From: Flavobacterium sp. NRK F7
Lineage (GTDB): Bacteria; Bacteroidota; Bacteroidia; Flavobacteriales; Flavobacteriaceae
DNA: 64,000 nt
Assembly (NCBI RefSeq): GCF_024054195.1
Contig: NZ_JAMXLB010000001.1
Span: 3,178,737-3,242,736, forward strand
Reading direction: 5' to 3'
Below are positions 61,774 through 64,000 of this stretch, piece by piece. Under the pieces are notes generated by a model. That model saw nothing but the letters and a program-made list of their open reading frames with translations, was not told the DNA's origin and ran no database searches. The position numbers and the translations under genes were made by a program. Position 1 is the stretch's first letter, and each line of letters starts with the position of its first letter.

Positions 61774-63681
61774 TTATTTATATTTATATACTGAAATTCC
61801 TAAAGGAGGCAAAGAAGTTATGAACGAAAACGTTTGATTGTGAAAGAAAAAATGCTCTGTAGTGATTTCATGCTCATTTACAGCATTACTTCCTCCATAT
61901 TTGAAAGCATCACTATTAAAAATTTCTTTTAAAATTCCTTCTTTACAAACTCCAATTCTATACTTTTGAAGTGGATTCGTTGAAAAATTACAAACCACTA
62001 CTAATCGATTGCTTTCATCATTGCCTTTTCTATAATACGAAATCACACTATTTTCAGTATCATCATAACTAATCCATTCAAAACCCTCCTGTGTAAAAGG
62101 AATTTCATACAACGCTTTGTTTTCTTTGTACAACAAGTTTAGATCAGCTATGTATTGTTGAAAATGGATATGAGGGAAAAAATCCAATAAATTCCAGTCG
62201 AGGCTCGATTGAAAATTCCATTCTTCATATTGCGCAATTTCATTTCCCATAAATAGTAATTTTGTGCCAGGATGTGTAAACATATACCCATACAAAACTC
62301 TTAAATTGGCAAATCGTTGCCACTCATCACCTGGCATTCTTCCAATAATTGATTTCTTTCCATAAACGACCTCATCATGGGATAACGGTAGCATAAAATT
62401 TTCACTAAAAGCATAAGTTAAGCTAAAAGTGATTTCATTTTGATGGTACTTTCGATAAATGGTATCTTTATTAAAATAATGCAACGTATCGTGCATCCAA
62501 CCCATCATCCATTTCATACCAAAACCTAAACCACCCATGGATGTAGGTTTAGAAACCATTGGAAAAGCTGTCGATTCCTCAGCTATAGTTTGAACATCAG
62601 GGTAATTCCAATATACGGTTTCATTGAGCTCTTTTAAAAAGCTTATCGCTTCTAAATTTTCATTTCCACCAAAAATATTGGGTTCCCATTCTCCTTCTTT
62701 TCTAGAATAATTCAAATAAATCATAGAAGCCACAGCATCCACTCGAAGACCGTCTATGTGATATTGGTCTAACCAAAATAAAGCATTGCTAATTAAAAAG
62801 GCACGAACTTCATTTCTTCCGTAGTTAAAAATAAGGCTTTTCCAATCGGGATGGTATCCTTTTTTAAGATCAGGATGTTCATATAAACAAGACCCATCAA
62901 ATCTCCCTAAACCGTGTGCGTCTTCTGGAAAATGAGAAGGTACCCAATCTAGGATTACCCCAATTCCTTCTTTGTGAAAAGCATCTACTAAATATTTAAA
63001 TTCTTCGGGATACCCTAAACGAGATGTGGGTGCGAAATATCCTGTAATTTGGTAACCCCAAGAAGGGTCATAAGGATATTCCATTATCGGCATGAACTCT
63101 ACATGAGTAAAGTGCATTTTTTTCACATACTTCACTAATTCATTCGCTAATTCAAAATAAGATAAGGAACGGTTTTCTTCTACTTTTCGTTTCCAAGAGG
63201 TCAAATGTACTTCATACACAGAAAATGGAGCTTGCAAATTATTCTTACTTGCTCTTTCCTGCATCCAATTTTGATCGTTCCAAACGTAGGCTTCTTCCCA
63301 AACGATAGAACCCGTTTTAGGTGGATGTTCACAACGTTTGGCAAACGGATCTGCTTTTTCAATTTTTTCAGAAGCAAGATTGGAATGAATCGCATATTTA
63401 TACACACTACCTTTACCTACATGAGGTATGAATCCTTCCCAAATACCAGACGAATCCCATCGAACATTTAAAAGATGTTCTTCTTCATTCCAATAATTAA
63501 AATCACCAACAACAGAAACGCGAAAAGCATTTGGTGCCCAAACTGCAAAATAAGTTCCTTGTTCTCCATTTACATCTATTATGTGAGAACCTAGTTTTTC
63601 ATACAACCGATAATGTTTACCTGATTTGAATAAATCAATATCAAATTCACTAAAGAGACTATGTACAACAACCTTCCCCAT
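61774..63681 (-). CDS. glgB: 1,4-alpha-glucan branching enzyme
   Basis: 635 residues from ATG 63681. CBM48 domain (about 25-125, YFAVWAPNAFRVSVVGDFNYW in part), then GH13 core: DWVPSHFPEDAHGL, nucleophile DGLRVDAVASM, acid AEESTAFP, LSHDEVVYGK, and C-terminal beta domain. Introduces alpha-1,6 branches in glycogen. The start follows the glgC stop by one base (TAA-T-ATG); a longer frame would run into glgC. Confidence 0.96.
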   Translation of the reverse strand: MGKVVVHSLFSEFDIDLFKSGKHYRLYEKLGSHIIDVNGEQGTYFAVWAPNAFRVSVVGDFNYWNEEEHLLNVRWDSSGIWEGFIPHVGKGSVYKYAIHSNLASEKIEKADPFAKRCEHPPKTGSIVWEEAYVWNDQNWMQERASKNNLQAPFSVYEVHLTSWKRKVEENRSLSYFELANELVKYVKKMHFTHVEFMPIMEYPYDPSWGYQITGYFAPTSRLGYPEEFKYLVDAFHKEGIGVILDWVPSHFPEDAHGLGRFDGSCLYEHPDLKKGYHPDWKSLIFNYGRNEVRAFLISNALFWLDQYHIDGLRVDAVASMIYLNYSRKEGEWEPNIFGGNENLEAISFLKELNETVYWNYPDVQTIAEESTAFPMVSKPTSMGGLGFGMKWMMGWMHDTLHYFNKDTIYRKYHQNEITFSLTYAFSENFMLPLSHDEVVYGKKSIIGRMPGDEWQRFANLRVLYGYMFTHPGTKLLFMGNEIAQYEEWNFQSSLDWNLLDFFPHIHFQQYIADLNLLYKENKALYEIPFTQEGFEWISYDDTENSVISYYRKGNDESNRLVVVCNFSTNPLQKYRIGVCKEGILKEIFNSDAFKYGGSNAVNEHEITTEHFFFHNQTFSFITSLPPLGISVYKYK

Positions 63682-63682
63682 A

Positions 63683-64000
63683 TTAAATTGTAAAGTTGGA
63701 TGGAATAATCGCACCTTTTTTCACAATAACAATTCCGTCTCTAACTGTATAAGTAGGCGTATCGACATCTTCCAAATGGGGTCCACCTTCAATTTTAACA
63801 TGATCACCAATACAACAGTTTTTATCTAAAATTGCATTTTTAATATAGCAGTTTTTTCCAATACCCATGTTTACAATGTTATCATCGAGAATTTCTTCTA
63901 AAGCCTGATAAAAATCACTTCCCATCATGTAGGTATTAATAACAGTGGAGCCACTTTCAATTTTAGAACGAATACCAATGACAGAATATTCAATTTTTTC
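63683..64000 (-). CDS. glgC: Glucose-1-phosphate adenylyltransferase, C-terminal part (runs off window)
   Basis: The last 105 codons of glgC, open to the right edge. Left-handed beta-helix repeats (IEYSVIGIRSKIESGSTV, MGIGKNCYIKNAILDKNCCI) and the C-terminus TVRDGIVIVKKGAIIPSNF are typical. Makes ADP-glucose for glycogen synthesis and is coupled to glgB. Confidence 0.93.
   Translation of the reverse strand, partial: EKIEYSVIGIRSKIESGSTVINTYMMGSDFYQALEEILDDNIVNMGIGKNCYIKNAILDKNCCIGDHVKIEGGPHLEDVDTPTYTVRDGIVIVKKGAIIPSNFTI

Overview
The window comes from a low-GC member of the Bacteroidota, most likely a Flavobacterium or close relative (Flavobacteriaceae). The signs are a type IX secretion sorting domain and SprB-type adhesin repeats, a transketolase split into two genes, an FKBP lipoprotein, DUF4252 genes behind an ECF sigma factor, and repeated use of the Bacteroidota -7 promoter element TAnnTTTG.

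Layout. 1-7.1 kb: two tandem tail-collar (microcystin-dependent-like) proteins, a type 1 periplasmic-binding-fold protein without a signal peptide, a formyltransferase, a large SprB-repeat adhesin and a small Tat-type exported protein. 7.1-13 kb (minus strand): housekeeping genes dnaB, accA, an EamA transporter, an LptG/LptF-type permease and tgt. 13-22.5 kb: an aldehyde dehydrogenase, two glycosyltransferases, the split transketolase, an FKBP lipoprotein, an S4 RNA-binding protein, a TPMT-like methyltransferase, a phosphoribosyltransferase and shikimate kinase. 22.5-22.9 kb: two identical tRNA-Lys(TTT) genes and one tRNA-Leu(GAG). 22.9-26.6 kb: an ECF sigma/anti-sigma/DUF4252 unit and an S41 protease lipoprotein. 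26.6-36.2 kb: a cobalamin region with a riboswitch-controlled BtuB-type receptor, cobU, a PP-loop ATPase, a BluB-CobT fusion, cobS, cobC, a 35-residue membrane peptide, and btuF-btuC on the other strand.

36.4-48.8 kb is the accessory region and the most interesting part. A nonsense-interrupted gene and a tyrosine recombinase precede an array of small, mostly orphan, membrane or exported genes, all on the plus strand. Most are separated by 129-166 bp imperfect palindromes. These begin with (G)CCTAAC or TGCTAAC, end with GTTAGGC or GTTAGCA, and have long complementary inner arms with a few unpaired extra bases. They have the architecture of integron attC sites. The recombinase, however, lacks the insertion that marks IntI, reads in the same direction as the array, and is separated from it by a perfect nested hairpin that could be the attI-equivalent. 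Seven of the sites carry a TAnnTTTG promoter element in their central segment, so cassettes may bring in a promoter for their downstream neighbour. I read this as an integron-like cassette system run by a non-IntI recombinase. I cannot tell from sequence alone whether it is active, or whether it has been described elsewhere.

48.9-64 kb: a ChaN-like lipoprotein, a methyltransferase, a DHFR-like reductase, a BtuD-like ATPase (16 kb from btuFC), a dienelactone hydrolase, a pseudouridine synthase, rmuC, an isoaspartyl peptidase, an acyl-CoA thioesterase, a Crp/Fnr regulator, a 40-residue membrane peptide, and a glycogen operon (glgC 3' end, glgB, a GH31 glucosidase) on the minus strand running off the right edge.
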